From Kistimonas sp964291485 (GTDB taxonomy: Bacteria; Pseudomonadota; Gammaproteobacteria; Pseudomonadales; Endozoicomonadaceae), in assembly GCA_964291485.2 (NCBI GenBank), contig OZ220224.1, positions 62,001 through 126,000 of the forward strand: a stretch of DNA of 64,000 nt. The letters run 5' to 3'. Position numbers and translations under genes: made by a program. Below the pieces are notes generated by a model. That model did not search any database. It was given only the letters and a program-made list of their open reading frames with translations, and had not been told where the DNA came from. Every line of letters starts with the position of its first letter. Position 1 is the first letter of the stretch. Below are positions 34,767 through 43,519 of the stretch, piece by piece.

Positions 34767-35855
34767 CTACTGATCAGCACTGAGTATAGACATGCCAATC
34801 CTGGATACAGAAGGGCCAATAGAAGGAGACTCCGAAGCGTCTGTATCAGAACTAATAGCATGTTCTCCGTTAAGTGATGAATCGGACCATTCACGAACGT
34901 TTGTATTCAGTCTTGCAATTAGATCAAGCGCATTCATAGCCGGCATGTATTCTTGCTTATTTGAATTGTCTTCATAATCCTGCAATGCTTTTTGGATGGA
35001 TGGGGAGTGCCTCGCCAAGGTGAATGCTGTCTCGTTTTGTGGATTCATTTGCTGAAACAGCGTGAGAGTGAATGCAGGATTCGAGATAATCAGAGTAACG
35101 ATATCCAGCCGGCCAAGTATAACTGCAAGCATTAATGCGGTAAATCCGTCATTATTGATGCCTTCAAAGAGTTGTGCCCCGTATATCGCTTTTTCAAGTA
35201 TGTGAGAAATAATGGTGATGTTTCCTCGCTTAATGGCAAGCATTAATGGTGTATCGTTATTGCCATCAGGCATTACCAGTTGTGGTAGAAAGTTGGTAGC
35301 AAGCAATATTTTTATGGTTTCTTCACACCCATCATGTACATTTTTCAGTGCTAAAGTCAGAACAGTATCCTTTGCGAAGTTACAGTGAGTTAAAGCACTG
35401 TAATCGAGTATTTTCGAATGTTTTCTTGGATATAGGGATTTGATTAATAGTCTCGCGGCCAAATGTTTGCCCGTCTCAATAAATTCCATTATCAAACTGT
35501 TGTTTTTACAATTTGTTAATTCGTTTAAATTTTCATTCCAGAGCAATAGGTTATTAATTTCCGCTGCGACAAGTTTTTCATTATTACCACATATATCTAT
35601 TGCCTGAAAACAGGTAGAAAAGTTGCTTGCCTTGTCAGGTATAACTTGCAGTGTGTCAGCGGTCGAGGGTCAACTGAGAAAGCAGCTGCAGCAAAGGGTT
35701 GTGAATCGGTGACATAGCCGTGAGTTGGTTGGTCTGCTCTCGTTGACAGTGGTCGTTATACGACAATTCTCTCCATTGTCACTGCCTGTTTGGCTTACAG
35801 CTTGATTGTCCTGAGGATGAGAGTTCGTCGTAAATTGGTGCCTGCAACAACGCAT
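34767..35855 (-). pseudogene. Ankyrin-repeat gene interrupted by an in-frame TGA
   Basis: The downstream part (34767-35546) encodes 259 residues with ankyrin repeats (NNDTPLMLAIKRGNITIISHILEKA, DGFTALMLAVILGRLDIVTLIIS, NETAFTLARHSPSI), but its only upstream start is a TTG with no ribosome site. The same frame stays open for 41 codons above it to a TGA at 35670-35672, and above that TGA lies a 61-codon frame in the same phase with ATG at 35855. Reading through the TGA gives one protein of about 362 residues. I therefore call a gene broken by a nonsense change, or a sequencing error. If intact, it would be an effector-like ankyrin protein. Confidence 0.55.
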
Positions 35856-35965
35856 TCAGATTCTCTATGTAAAAATTCGGTTAATCATTCCGATTTTTGA
35901 CAAGAAAAAGCTTTCAAAGTTTTCTTACTTTCTAACAACACTGTTATTGTGATGATAGATTTCAC

Positions 35966-37240
35966 TCAGGGCTTTCCAGTGGCTTTCCTTTTGAAGCGAC
36001 TTTCCCTGTGAACAATGCTGTAAAAGAAAATCAGCAGCCAGTATGCACAGAAAATAGCTAAAACATACCAGCAGTCAGTGCCCAGCATACTGAGTAGAAT
36101 CAGACTCAAAATAAATGAGAAACCTGCCAGCCAGCGTGCAAATCCTCGGAACACCTTCCACCCTGCCGCCATGCTGAGCACATAGACCATGATGAAATTG
36201 CCGTTGGTAAAACGGATCAGGTCATCAAGGGGAAGTGCGAAAACTGCAGCTGCAACCGTACTGATTACACTGACGATGATAACGGTGATCAGGGCATTAG
36301 CGGGTACGTCCTTACAGGACGTCCGGTGCAGCAGGGCAGGCAGTCGTTCTTGCCGGGCCTGGGCCCAGACCAGCCGGGCAAAGCCCTGCTGGTAGATGTT
36401 GATTGAGGCGAAAGAGGCCAGGTAACCGGCCACGCCGGCAATATAGCGGGCATTGTCGCCAAACAGCAGGTAGAGGATGGTGGGCATGGAGGTCACTTCC
36501 TGCTCAGGTGAGCCATAAGCACCGAATTTCAGTACCGCCGCGGAATACGCCCAGTAAACAATGCCGGACAACACAAAGCCGATGACCATCGCCCGGGGAA
36601 AATCCCGCTCCGGGCATTTGAATTCTTCCCCCATGTGAGCAAAGGCTTCGAGCCCGATAAAGCACCAGAACACCACGCCAATGGCTTCCCCGACCTCAAA
36701 CAGTTCAAACTCTCCGGGCATACTGTCCTTTAATGTCAGTTCGCCAAAGTGCCAGATTGCCACGACCAGCGCGGCAATAATCAGGGCAATGGTGATTTGC
36801 ACATTTCCGGAGATTTTTGCGCCCTGTAATCCCAGGAAAAGAATCAGCATCAGGGTGAGCAGTTGTATCAACAGCTCGCCCATGGGCGTCAGGTCAAACA
36901 TGGCGTACCAGAAACCGGAAGCAATATGCAGCCCCGCAGGAATGGCCACTGGAATTACGCTGAGAAATAAAACTGCGGTCAGCTTATCCCAGGGCGGACC
37001 ATAAGCCTTGCCGACAAAGTAGGCGGCCCCACCGGCGTTGGGGTACTGTTGCCCAAGCCGGGCAAACGTAAGAGCGACAGGAATAATCAGGAGAATCAGG
37101 ATTGGCCAGGCCCACAGGGAGGTTTCACCCGAGAGTGTGGCTGCTACAGAGGGTACGACAAAAATACCCATGCCCAATAACGAGGTCGACATCAGACCGA
37201 TGCCCTGTAGCAGGCCAATCTCTTTGCGGAGCTCATTCAT
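35966..37240 (-). CDS. yjeH: APC-family amino-acid exporter, YjeH-like
   Basis: A 424-residue protein from ATG 37240; an in-frame TTG at 37261 would add seven residues. Twelve hydrophobic helices. The opening ELRKEIGLLQGIGLMSTSLLG and the GGAAYFVGKAYGP region match YjeH, an exporter of L-methionine and branched-chain amino acids in E. coli, more closely than other APC permeases. The substrate is inferred from that likeness. It is adjacent to the patatin-like gene, both on the minus strand. Confidence 0.85.
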   Translation of the reverse strand: MNELRKEIGLLQGIGLMSTSLLGMGIFVVPSVAATLSGETSLWAWPILILLIIPVALTFARLGQQYPNAGGAAYFVGKAYGPPWDKLTAVLFLSVIPVAIPAGLHIASGFWYAMFDLTPMGELLIQLLTLMLILFLGLQGAKISGNVQITIALIIAALVVAIWHFGELTLKDSMPGEFELFEVGEAIGVVFWCFIGLEAFAHMGEEFKCPERDFPRAMVIGFVLSGIVYWAYSAAVLKFGAYGSPEQEVTSMPTILYLLFGDNARYIAGVAGYLASFASINIYQQGFARLVWAQARQERLPALLHRTSCKDVPANALITVIIVSVISTVAAAVFALPLDDLIRFTNGNFIMVYVLSMAAGWKVFRGFARWLAGFSFILSLILLSMLGTDCWYVLAIFCAYWLLIFFYSIVHRESRFKRKATGKP

Positions 37241-37349
37241 GACAGCAGGCGCTTTTGGCAATCACGTAGAGCAAGGGTAGCCATGATTTGCCGAGGTGTA
37301 TGGCTAAATGTCAGTGGCGAGCAAAAGTGTTGTGTGGGACTGGATACGA

Positions 37350-38054
37350 TCAGGCTGCCAGGCAGTGTTGGCAAATACCTTGCTGATACAGAAAGTGCAT
37401 GCCGGCTTCACAGCCTGCGTGATAATCCTGCGCCAGTGTTGTCTGGTTACGGCTCAGCATCGGGGTTGCCAACTCAGAGGCTGGCGCTATTTCGATAACC
37501 TCAACACCTGATGGGGGATTCCGGATAAATTCACAGGCCTGGTTATAGCGCTGCTCCAGTTTCATGATCATGTCTGCGACAGCGGGCTGGTGTCGTAACA
37601 ACAGCAGCTGCTGCCAGCTAGAGGGGACTGCGTGATGGTAAGTCGCCTCGCCTGCGCCGGCATGGCTGGCGCCAATGAGAAATTCCCGATTTCCGAGCTG
37701 GCGGGCAGCGGCGTCGATCTGTAACGGATTCTCACGGTCTGTGGCTTCCCAGAGCCAGTCCAGATCAATGGCATGACCTCCCCGGAGAAAACGACTCCAA
37801 TTGTAAAATTCCGGGCGCGTGGTGAAATCAGAAATCGTGCGATAGCCGTGGCGGTATTGCCCGGCAATATAAGAGGACAGGTTCAGTGCCCCGGCTGAGC
37901 AGCCAATATACAGGTTAAACGGGTTGTAGTTATTGACCAGGAAAGCGTCCAGAACGCCGGCCGTAAAGACGCCACGCATACCGCCACCTTCGGCAACCAG
38001 CGCGGTTTTTCCCGCCATGCAGAAACGTGAATGTGTAGTGGTCTGTGGTGGCAT
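37350..38054 (-). CDS. Patatin-like phospholipase, apparently missing the catalytic Asp region
   Basis: A 234-residue protein with GGAGG before the ATG. The oxyanion-hole motif EGGGMRG (23-28) and nucleophile GCSAG (Ser53) are those of patatin phospholipases of the YjjU/RssA kind. The C-terminal part (YNQACEFIRNPPSGVEVIEIAP, 170-190) also matches that family. Relatives are about 300-360 residues and carry a DG(G/A) motif with the catalytic Asp between these parts; here the sequence runs from GEATYHHAVPSSWQQ straight to LLLRHQPAVAD, so some 70-80 residues including that Asp seem deleted in frame. The protein is probably inactive as a lipase. Confidence 0.7.
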   Translation of the reverse strand: MPPQTTTHSRFCMAGKTALVAEGGGMRGVFTAGVLDAFLVNNYNPFNLYIGCSAGALNLSSYIAGQYRHGYRTISDFTTRPEFYNWSRFLRGGHAIDLDWLWEATDRENPLQIDAAARQLGNREFLIGASHAGAGEATYHHAVPSSWQQLLLLRHQPAVADMIMKLEQRYNQACEFIRNPPSGVEVIEIAPASELATPMLSRNQTTLAQDYHAGCEAGMHFLYQQGICQHCLAA

Positions 38055-38607
38055 CGTGCAATCCTCCGCTAAAAACGAGCCAGATTTAAGATCTCTGTTA
38101 CAACCGGTCGTGCAATTCGGGAGATCGGCACTGACTTTTGAGCTGAGGTATTTTTAATAAGTTGTGACCAGAGAGACAAAGCAATAATCTCAATCATGGT
38201 CATAAATAACAGTTATCAGGAAGACGGCTGTTGAGCTGAGGCGATAGGTTATCAGGCGCCTGACTTTGTGATGCCAGTTTGGTTTGGGGAGTAGGTTGAT
38301 GGGGCTTATTGGATATAAACCTTTAATTATCCGGATATTGGCAAGTCAGTGTTTTGAGGTGTGTCAGTTATGTGTGTTCGGAAAATACGTAAAATAAGCT
38401 CAAGCCTGTGAGGGGGAAGCCAGAAGGGGAGACTCTCTGATGCCGGGAAGACATCAGATATTGAGTGAGCCCACTTGCGAATAACAAGCAGGCATCAACA
38501 GAAATAACAACAATAAGTGAGCCTGGAACCTCGCCCTGTGCGGGGTATTTCTTTACCTTTAAGTCTCAAACTCTTCACCGCTATCCAGTGAGAAACAATA
38601 TGCTTCG
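38055..38607. other. 553-bp region without a gene
   Basis: No coding frame with a ribosome site was found. The right half holds a candidate small RNA with a plus-strand terminator (listed). The left half is AT-rich and featureless to my eye apart from the promoter region of the patatin-like gene. Confidence 0.5.
38390..38554 (+). ncRNA. Candidate small RNA with hairpins and terminator
   Basis: A terminator-like hairpin on the plus strand (CCTCGC/GCGGGG, then TATTTCTTT at 38529-38554) ends a stretch with no coding frame. Upstream, TCTGATG/CATCAGA at 38436-38458 forms a perfect 7-bp hairpin with loop CCGGGAAGA, and CTTG/CAAG forms a smaller one near 38473. Four GGA triplets occur (38414-38526), one in a hairpin loop, recalling CsrA/RsmA-binding RNAs, though four is few. 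The 5' end is not defined. It matches no RNA family I know, including 6S, 4.5S, RNase P and tmRNA. Confidence 0.35.
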
Positions 38608-39435
38608 TTAGTCACTGTTATTGCGAATTGTGCTACGCAACCAGTCCGAAAAAGATGCGACCCGAGAATAAACGCCATACTTGTAAGGTTGTCCGCAACC
38701 ACTGCCCCAGGAGACGATACCTGCCTGAACCGGACGGCCGTGATGCTTGATGATTAACGGGCCACCGCTGTCGCCATAACAGGCATCCTTGCCACCATCA
38801 ATGTAGCCCGCACAGATCTCGTTCTCTGAGAGATAGCCGTTTTCACTGTTGAACATGGCACAGAAATACCAGGGGGCAATAGGCATATTCACGGTATGCA
38901 TCACATCAGGCAGGCTGGTGTTTTCATCATCCGTAACACCCCAGCCGGAAACGGTGGCCATGGCGCCTTCATAGCCGGATTCCCGCATGGTGCGTTCATC
39001 CGCTGGTGGCAGATAGGGAATATCAGAGATGGGTTCTTTCAGTTTGATGAGAGCGATATCTCCTTCACCTTCCCACCAGGTTGGTACAAAGATGGCGGCG
39101 GCTTCTGCATAAACGCCCTGTAATGTGTCGGATAGATCGGTGACACCAACACGTACGTCCAGACTTACAAGGGCGTCTCTGTCGTTGGCATAGTCTTCCA
39201 CGCAATGGGCTGCTGTCAGCACCCACAGGGGTGCGATCAGAGAGCCGCCACAGAAATGCTGCCCCATATCCTGAAGCGAAACTTGCCAGGGTTGGCTGTC
39301 ATCGGCAATTGGCTGGCCTCCAATGACCTGAAATGTTTGCGCTTCATCGATATCATTAGCCGCGATGAATGGAGAAAATAGCAGGTTTAAAGAGAGTAGG
39401 ATTGATAGCGAATAGCGGTGAAATAGTGTGTTCAT
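38608..39435 (-). CDS. Secreted trypsin-like serine protease, second copy
   Basis: About 275 residues from ATG 39435 (GGAG upstream); ATG 39453 would add six residues. A signal peptide (SILLSLNLLFSPFIAAND) is followed by a propeptide ending TFQ and then VIGG. The triad is complete: His in TAAHC, Asp in GDIALIKL, Ser in CYGDSGGPL, and KDACYGDSGG predicts Lys/Arg specificity. It is clearly related to the protease at 33.9-34.7 kb (shared QPWQVS, HFCGGSLIAP, WVLTAAHC). Unusually, the residue before VIGG is Gln rather than Arg/Lys, so activation may need a different protease. Confidence 0.9.
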   Translation of the reverse strand: MNTLFHRYSLSILLSLNLLFSPFIAANDIDEAQTFQVIGGQPIADDSQPWQVSLQDMGQHFCGGSLIAPLWVLTAAHCVEDYANDRDALVSLDVRVGVTDLSDTLQGVYAEAAAIFVPTWWEGEGDIALIKLKEPISDIPYLPPADERTMRESGYEGAMATVSGWGVTDDENTSLPDVMHTVNMPIAPWYFCAMFNSENGYLSENEICAGYIDGGKDACYGDSGGPLIIKHHGRPVQAGIVSWGSGCGQPYKYGVYSRVASFSDWLRSTIRNNSD

Positions 39436-39633
39436 TGTGGTTTTGATCTCCATCCTGGGAAATATCTGACTGTTGTCCGAAAGGGGCTAATTACAGCCAT
39501 CTTTCAGAATAAGACCACAAAATGTGTACGTGGTTCCCCTGGATTTGACGGGCGGTGTATATAGCTTTTATTCAGGCTGTTTCCGGCTTGCATCATATCG
39601 GGTGATAGCGCATGCTCCGCGCTAACACTGGGA

Positions 39634-40176
39634 ATGATAAATACCATGTCTTCATGTTGTCTCTCAGGCCAGGACTGGCGTCCGGCGCAGGCACTGACCA
39701 CGCCGGAGGAATGGCGTTCCTGGCTGCTACACAGGGGGTCGTTGACCCTGAAACTCCAGCAGGAATTTCCCGGCACTTTCGCTGTTGAGGTGCTTCGGCA
39801 TGATTGGGGGATTCCTAAGCCTGCAGAGCGTCTGGCCCTGGACCTCCATGACCGTACCCGGGCCAGTATTCGTGAGGTGCTGCTGATCTGTAATGGCCAG
39901 CCCAAGGTGTTTGCCCGCAGTATTCTGCCTGTCACCTCATTGCAGGGCCGTAACCGGTGTTTGCTCCAGCTGAAAGACCGTCCACTGGGTGAGGTTTTGT
40001 TTGCCGACCCCAATCTCAAGCGGGGTGAAATCGAAGTCTCATCACTGGCTGCCCGTCTCTTTAATCCTTATCTGTCATTTGATTACGAGGATCACATCAG
40101 TTGGGGACGGCGTTCTGTCTTTTATCTCTCGGGCCAACCCTTGTTAGTCAGCGAGTTTTTCCTGCCAGACCTCTAA
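39634..40176 (+). CDS. ubiC: Chorismate pyruvate-lyase
   Basis: A 180-residue UbiC. It converts chorismate to 4-hydroxybenzoate and pyruvate, the entry to ubiquinone synthesis. Recognisable segments are VEVLRHDWGIP, REVLLICNGQPKVFARSILP and GRRSVFYLSGQPLLVSEFFLP, covering the conserved Arg of the ligand pocket and the terminal strand. The ATG at 39634 is used; 39646 is an alternative. The next gene, ubiA, uses its product, and the two are about 65 bp apart on the same strand. Confidence 0.93.
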   Translation: MINTMSSCCLSGQDWRPAQALTTPEEWRSWLLHRGSLTLKLQQEFPGTFAVEVLRHDWGIPKPAERLALDLHDRTRASIREVLLICNGQPKVFARSILPVTSLQGRNRCLLQLKDRPLGEVLFADPNLKRGEIEVSSLAARLFNPYLSFDYEDHISWGRRSVFYLSGQPLLVSEFFLPDL

Positions 40177-40242
40177 ACGGTTGCAGCCCGCCGTGAGGGC
40201 TTTTAGACTGCGGCGGAAATAATGCACGAATTCAGGGGACCC

Positions 40243-41124
40243 ATGAAGGCGACGCTCACCCGCTATTTTCCTCGCCTCGACGACTTTTTCCGGCTTATGC
40301 GCCTGGACAAGCCCATTGGCACGTTACTGTTGTTGTGGCCGACGCTCTGGGCGCTCTGGCTGTCAGCAGAAGGCGTGCCGAATCTCGGTGTGCTGGCGAT
40401 TTTTGTTACAGGCGTAGTGCTCATGCGCAGTGCCGGCTGTGTCATCAATGATTATGCCGATCGGCGGTTTGATGGCCATGTTAAACGCACCTGCATGCGG
40501 CCGATCGTTACCGGAAAAATAACCGAGAAAGAAGTCCTTACCCTGTTTGCCGGGCTGGTGCTGATTTCCTTTATCCTGGTGCTGATGACCAATCCTCTGA
40601 CGATTGGTTTGTCATTCGCCGCGCTGGCATTGGCCGTGATCTATCCCTATATGAAGCGACATACGCACCTTCCCCAGGTCGTTTTGGGTGCCGCTTTTGG
40701 TTGGTCGATCCCCATGGCATGGGCGGCCCAGACTGGTGAGCTGACGGCGATTACCTGGTTGCTGTTTACGGCCAATCTCCTCTGGACGGTGGCTTACGAT
40801 ACCCAGTACGCCATGGTGGATCGGGATGATGATCTGCGCATCGGCATTAAATCAACGGCCATCCTTTTTGGTGAGCTGGATACGCTGATTAATGCTGTAC
40901 TGCAGATACTTGCACTGGTGGGCCTACTCTTTGTTGGGGCAAAACTGTCACTGGGTTGGTTCTATTATCTTGGTCTTGTGGGCGCTGCCGGGTTGTTTGT
41001 TTACCAGTACCGTCTGACGCGTACCCGTGACCGGGATGGCTGTTTCAAGGCATTCCTGAATAACCACTGGGTAGGTATGACAATCTTTGCCGGTATTTTC
41101 GGTAATTATCTGATCAGTGGGTAG
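40243..41124 (+). CDS. ubiA: 4-hydroxybenzoate octaprenyltransferase
   Basis: A 293-residue protein from ATG 40243, which has AGGGGA just upstream; 40222 is an alternative. Eight to nine transmembrane helices. Both Asp-rich prenyl-diphosphate sites are present: NDYADRRFDGHVKRT and DTQYAMVDRDDDLRIGIKST. It prenylates 4-hydroxybenzoate in the inner membrane, the second committed step of ubiquinone synthesis. The opening FFRLMRLDKPIGTLLLLWPTLWALW is typical of UbiA. The UbiC-UbiA-PhoB-PhoR order matches Pseudomonas. Confidence 0.94.
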   Translation: MKATLTRYFPRLDDFFRLMRLDKPIGTLLLLWPTLWALWLSAEGVPNLGVLAIFVTGVVLMRSAGCVINDYADRRFDGHVKRTCMRPIVTGKITEKEVLTLFAGLVLISFILVLMTNPLTIGLSFAALALAVIYPYMKRHTHLPQVVLGAAFGWSIPMAWAAQTGELTAITWLLFTANLLWTVAYDTQYAMVDRDDDLRIGIKSTAILFGELDTLINAVLQILALVGLLFVGAKLSLGWFYYLGLVGAAGLFVYQYRLTRTRDRDGCFKAFLNNHWVGMTIFAGIFGNYLISG

Positions 41125-41163
41125 TAGTGCCCCGTTTGAACTGGTTACTACGTTTTCAGCTGA

Positions 41164-41181
41164 CTGTCATTTGCCTGTAAC
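41164..41181 (+). promoter_or_regulatory. Pho box before phoB
   Basis: CTGTCAT-TTGC-CTGTAAC: two 7-bp repeats 11 bp apart, matching the PhoB consensus (CTGTCAT, N4, CTGTCA[C/T]). It lies 71 bp before the phoB start, so phoBR is likely autoregulated by phosphate limitation. Confidence 0.85.
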
Positions 41182-41251
41182 ATTCAGCCGGTGTAATCCC
41201 TACTAAATAACGGGTGGTTTGGCGCCAGAAACAGGGAGACGGGACAGGGCA

Positions 41252-41938
41252 ATGACAGGCAACAATATTCTGATCGTGGACGATGAAGCGCCCATTCGCG
41301 AAATGATCATGGTGGCGCTCGAAATGGCTGGCTACCACTGTCTGGAAGCGGAAAACTGCACCGAGGCTCATGGCATCATTGTTGACCAGCGGCCTGACCT
41401 GATCCTGCTGGACTGGATGTTGCCAGGCGGCAGCGGTATCGAATTTGCCCGTCGCTTGAAGCGGGATGAACTGACCGCTGATATCCCCGTCATCATGCTG
41501 ACCGCGAAGTGCGAGGAAGATAACAAGATCCAGGGGCTGGAGACGGCGGATGATTATATCACCAAGCCTTTCTCTCCCCGTGAGCTGGTAGCGCGCCTGA
41601 AAGCGGTGCTGCGCCGCGCCGGTACGGCTGACCAGAATGAGCCGATCGTGGTGGAAGGGGTGACGATGGATCCTGTCAGCCACCGGGTCACCATTGACGG
41701 CAATCCTTCCGACATGGGGCCGACCGAATACCGCCTGCTCCAGTTCTTCATGACCCATCAGGAACGGGCCTATACCCGGGGCCAGTTGCTTGATCATGTC
41801 TGGGGCGGTAATGTCTACGTGGAAGAACGCACGGTTGACGTTCATATCCGCCGTTTGCGCAAGGCGCTGGGCAGTGATTATGAGCGTCTGGTGCAGACTG
41901 TCAGAGGGACAGGGTACCGTTTTTCTACACGGGCCTGA
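41252..41938 (+). CDS. phoB: Phosphate regulon response regulator PhoB
   Basis: A 228-residue protein from ATG 41252 (AGGG upstream). Receiver domain: VDDEAPI, phospho-acceptor Asp54 in LDWMLPGGSG, Thr in MLTAK and Lys in ITKPFSPREL. The winged helix ends VRGTGYRFS. It activates Pho-regulon promoters when phosphorylated by PhoR. One detail is unusual: the normally invariant GADDY is reduced to LETADDY, so one glycine is missing compared with PhoP and PdsR here. The kinase gene phoR follows after 80 bp. Confidence 0.94.
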   Translation: MTGNNILIVDDEAPIREMIMVALEMAGYHCLEAENCTEAHGIIVDQRPDLILLDWMLPGGSGIEFARRLKRDELTADIPVIMLTAKCEEDNKIQGLETADDYITKPFSPRELVARLKAVLRRAGTADQNEPIVVEGVTMDPVSHRVTIDGNPSDMGPTEYRLLQFFMTHQERAYTRGQLLDHVWGGNVYVEERTVDVHIRRLRKALGSDYERLVQTVRGTGYRFSTRA

Positions 41939-42019
41939 ACGTCTGAATCATAAGTCGAATTCCTGCATCCCGACCGGGGATGATTTACAGGGATTGTCAT
42001 CGTAAAGGGTTGATCCAAC

Positions 42020-43333
42020 GTGAATCGTAACTGGCAGTCTGCTGTTGTCCGGCGGCTGGTGCTATTGCTGGGTGCCTGCCTGTTGCTGGGACTGGTCACC
42101 GACCAGATGACTTTATGTTTGTTGCTCGGTGTTTCCGGCTACCTGGTCTGGACCCTGATCCAGATGTTCCGTCTGGGTCGCTGGCTGGAAGCCAGTGAAT
42201 TCTCCGAGCAGGAACCCCCTACCAGTCGCGGCCTTTGGGGCGCTATTTTCGATAATATTTATCGTCTACAACGTCGGCAACAGAAATCCCGGCGCCGGTT
42301 GCAGGCGGTGATTGACCGGGTGCAGGCGTCCACCGGTGCACTCAGTGATGCGATTGTCATGGTCAACAGCCATGGCTGTATTGAATGGTGGAACCCGGCC
42401 GCGGAACAATTACTGGGTTTCCGTTCTCCCGACGATCAGGGGCAACACATTACCAACCTGATTCGTGACCCCCGGTTTATTCGTTACTTTGAACAAAAAT
42501 CCTATAGCGAACCGCTGGAATTACCTTCTCCGGTTATTGAGAACATCCGGCTGCAATATTCCATTACGCTTTACGGGACGAATAACCGACTGGTTGTTGT
42601 ACGTAATATCACCCGCCTGCATCAGCTTGAGGTCATGCGTAAAGACTTTGTGGCCAATGTATCCCACGAGTTGCGTACACCACTGACGGTGATTACCGGT
42701 TACCTGGAAACCATGCAGGATGGACTGGAATTGATGCCAGATAAGGCGCCGCCTGTCTGGAAGCGTGCGCTGACCCAGATGCTGACCCAGGCCGAGCGGA
42801 TGCAGAATATCATCAGTGATCTGCTGACACTGTCCAGGCTTGAAACCTCTGACAACCAACTGGATCAGAGTTCCGTCAATATTCATGAACTGCTGGACAC
42901 GGTTGTTCATGATGCAATGGCATACAGTCATGGCAAACATCAGGTTAACCTGGAGTGTCCTGACAATGCCTGTTTGACCGGAAACCGGGACGAGTTGCGC
43001 AGTGCCTTTTCCAATCTGGTTTACAACGCCGTGAAATACACGCCGGAAGGGGGCGATATCAAGGTTCGCTGGCTGGAGAACAATTACGGCGCCACGCTTC
43101 AGGTGAAGGATAACGGTATTGGTATTGATCCACAGCATCTGCCCAGGTTGACGGAACGTTTTTACCGGGTAGACAAGGGGCGTCATTCACAAACCGGTGG
43201 GACGGGCCTGGGACTGGCCATCGTCAAGCATGTGTTGCTTCGCCACAATGCGGTGCTGGATGTCAGCAGCAAACCGGGTAAGGGTAGCACGTTCTCCTGT
43301 CGTTTTCCTGCGGTGAGGCGGGAATGCCGCTGA
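42020..43333 (+). CDS. phoR: Phosphate regulon sensor kinase PhoR
   Basis: A 437-residue kinase starting at GTG. Two membrane helices at about 12-47 form a short hairpin. A PAS domain (about 105-195) has SDAIVMVNSHGCIEWWNPAAEQLLG. The phospho-acceptor His216 is in NVSHELRTPLTVI. The ATPase domain shows NLVYNAVKYTPEGG, DNGIGIDP and GTGLGLAIVKH. There is no periplasmic sensor, as usual for PhoR, which senses phosphate through the Pst/PhoU complex. Confidence 0.94.
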   Translation: MNRNWQSAVVRRLVLLLGACLLLGLVTDQMTLCLLLGVSGYLVWTLIQMFRLGRWLEASEFSEQEPPTSRGLWGAIFDNIYRLQRRQQKSRRRLQAVIDRVQASTGALSDAIVMVNSHGCIEWWNPAAEQLLGFRSPDDQGQHITNLIRDPRFIRYFEQKSYSEPLELPSPVIENIRLQYSITLYGTNNRLVVVRNITRLHQLEVMRKDFVANVSHELRTPLTVITGYLETMQDGLELMPDKAPPVWKRALTQMLTQAERMQNIISDLLTLSRLETSDNQLDQSSVNIHELLDTVVHDAMAYSHGKHQVNLECPDNACLTGNRDELRSAFSNLVYNAVKYTPEGGDIKVRWLENNYGATLQVKDNGIGIDPQHLPRLTERFYRVDKGRHSQTGGTGLGLAIVKHVLLRHNAVLDVSSKPGKGSTFSCRFPAVRRECR

Positions 43334-43519
43334 TGACTGTTATTCAGTATTGACCGTTTCTTAAGCGACCGACTTGCCATATGGCGATTATGTGCCATCT
43401 TCTTCTGGCAAATGTCGTTTATCTTGCAGTACTTCGTTGCCGGCTATTTCCATCCCTGTAAGGCCTGCCTGGCAACGGGGACTTTCCCTGTTATACCGCC
43501 CATCCTGATGAGTATCACC

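Noticed and set aside
38390..38554. Possible 6S, 4.5S, RNase P or tmRNA
   Set aside because: None of their conserved sequence blocks is present; only a generic small-RNA candidate is kept.
30420..39500. Integrase, tRNA or flanking att repeats as boundaries of the accessory island
   Set aside because: None was found by eye at either edge.
42521..43186. 221-codon minus-strand frame inside phoR
   Set aside because: It lies opposite the conserved kinase core; no ribosome site or motif.
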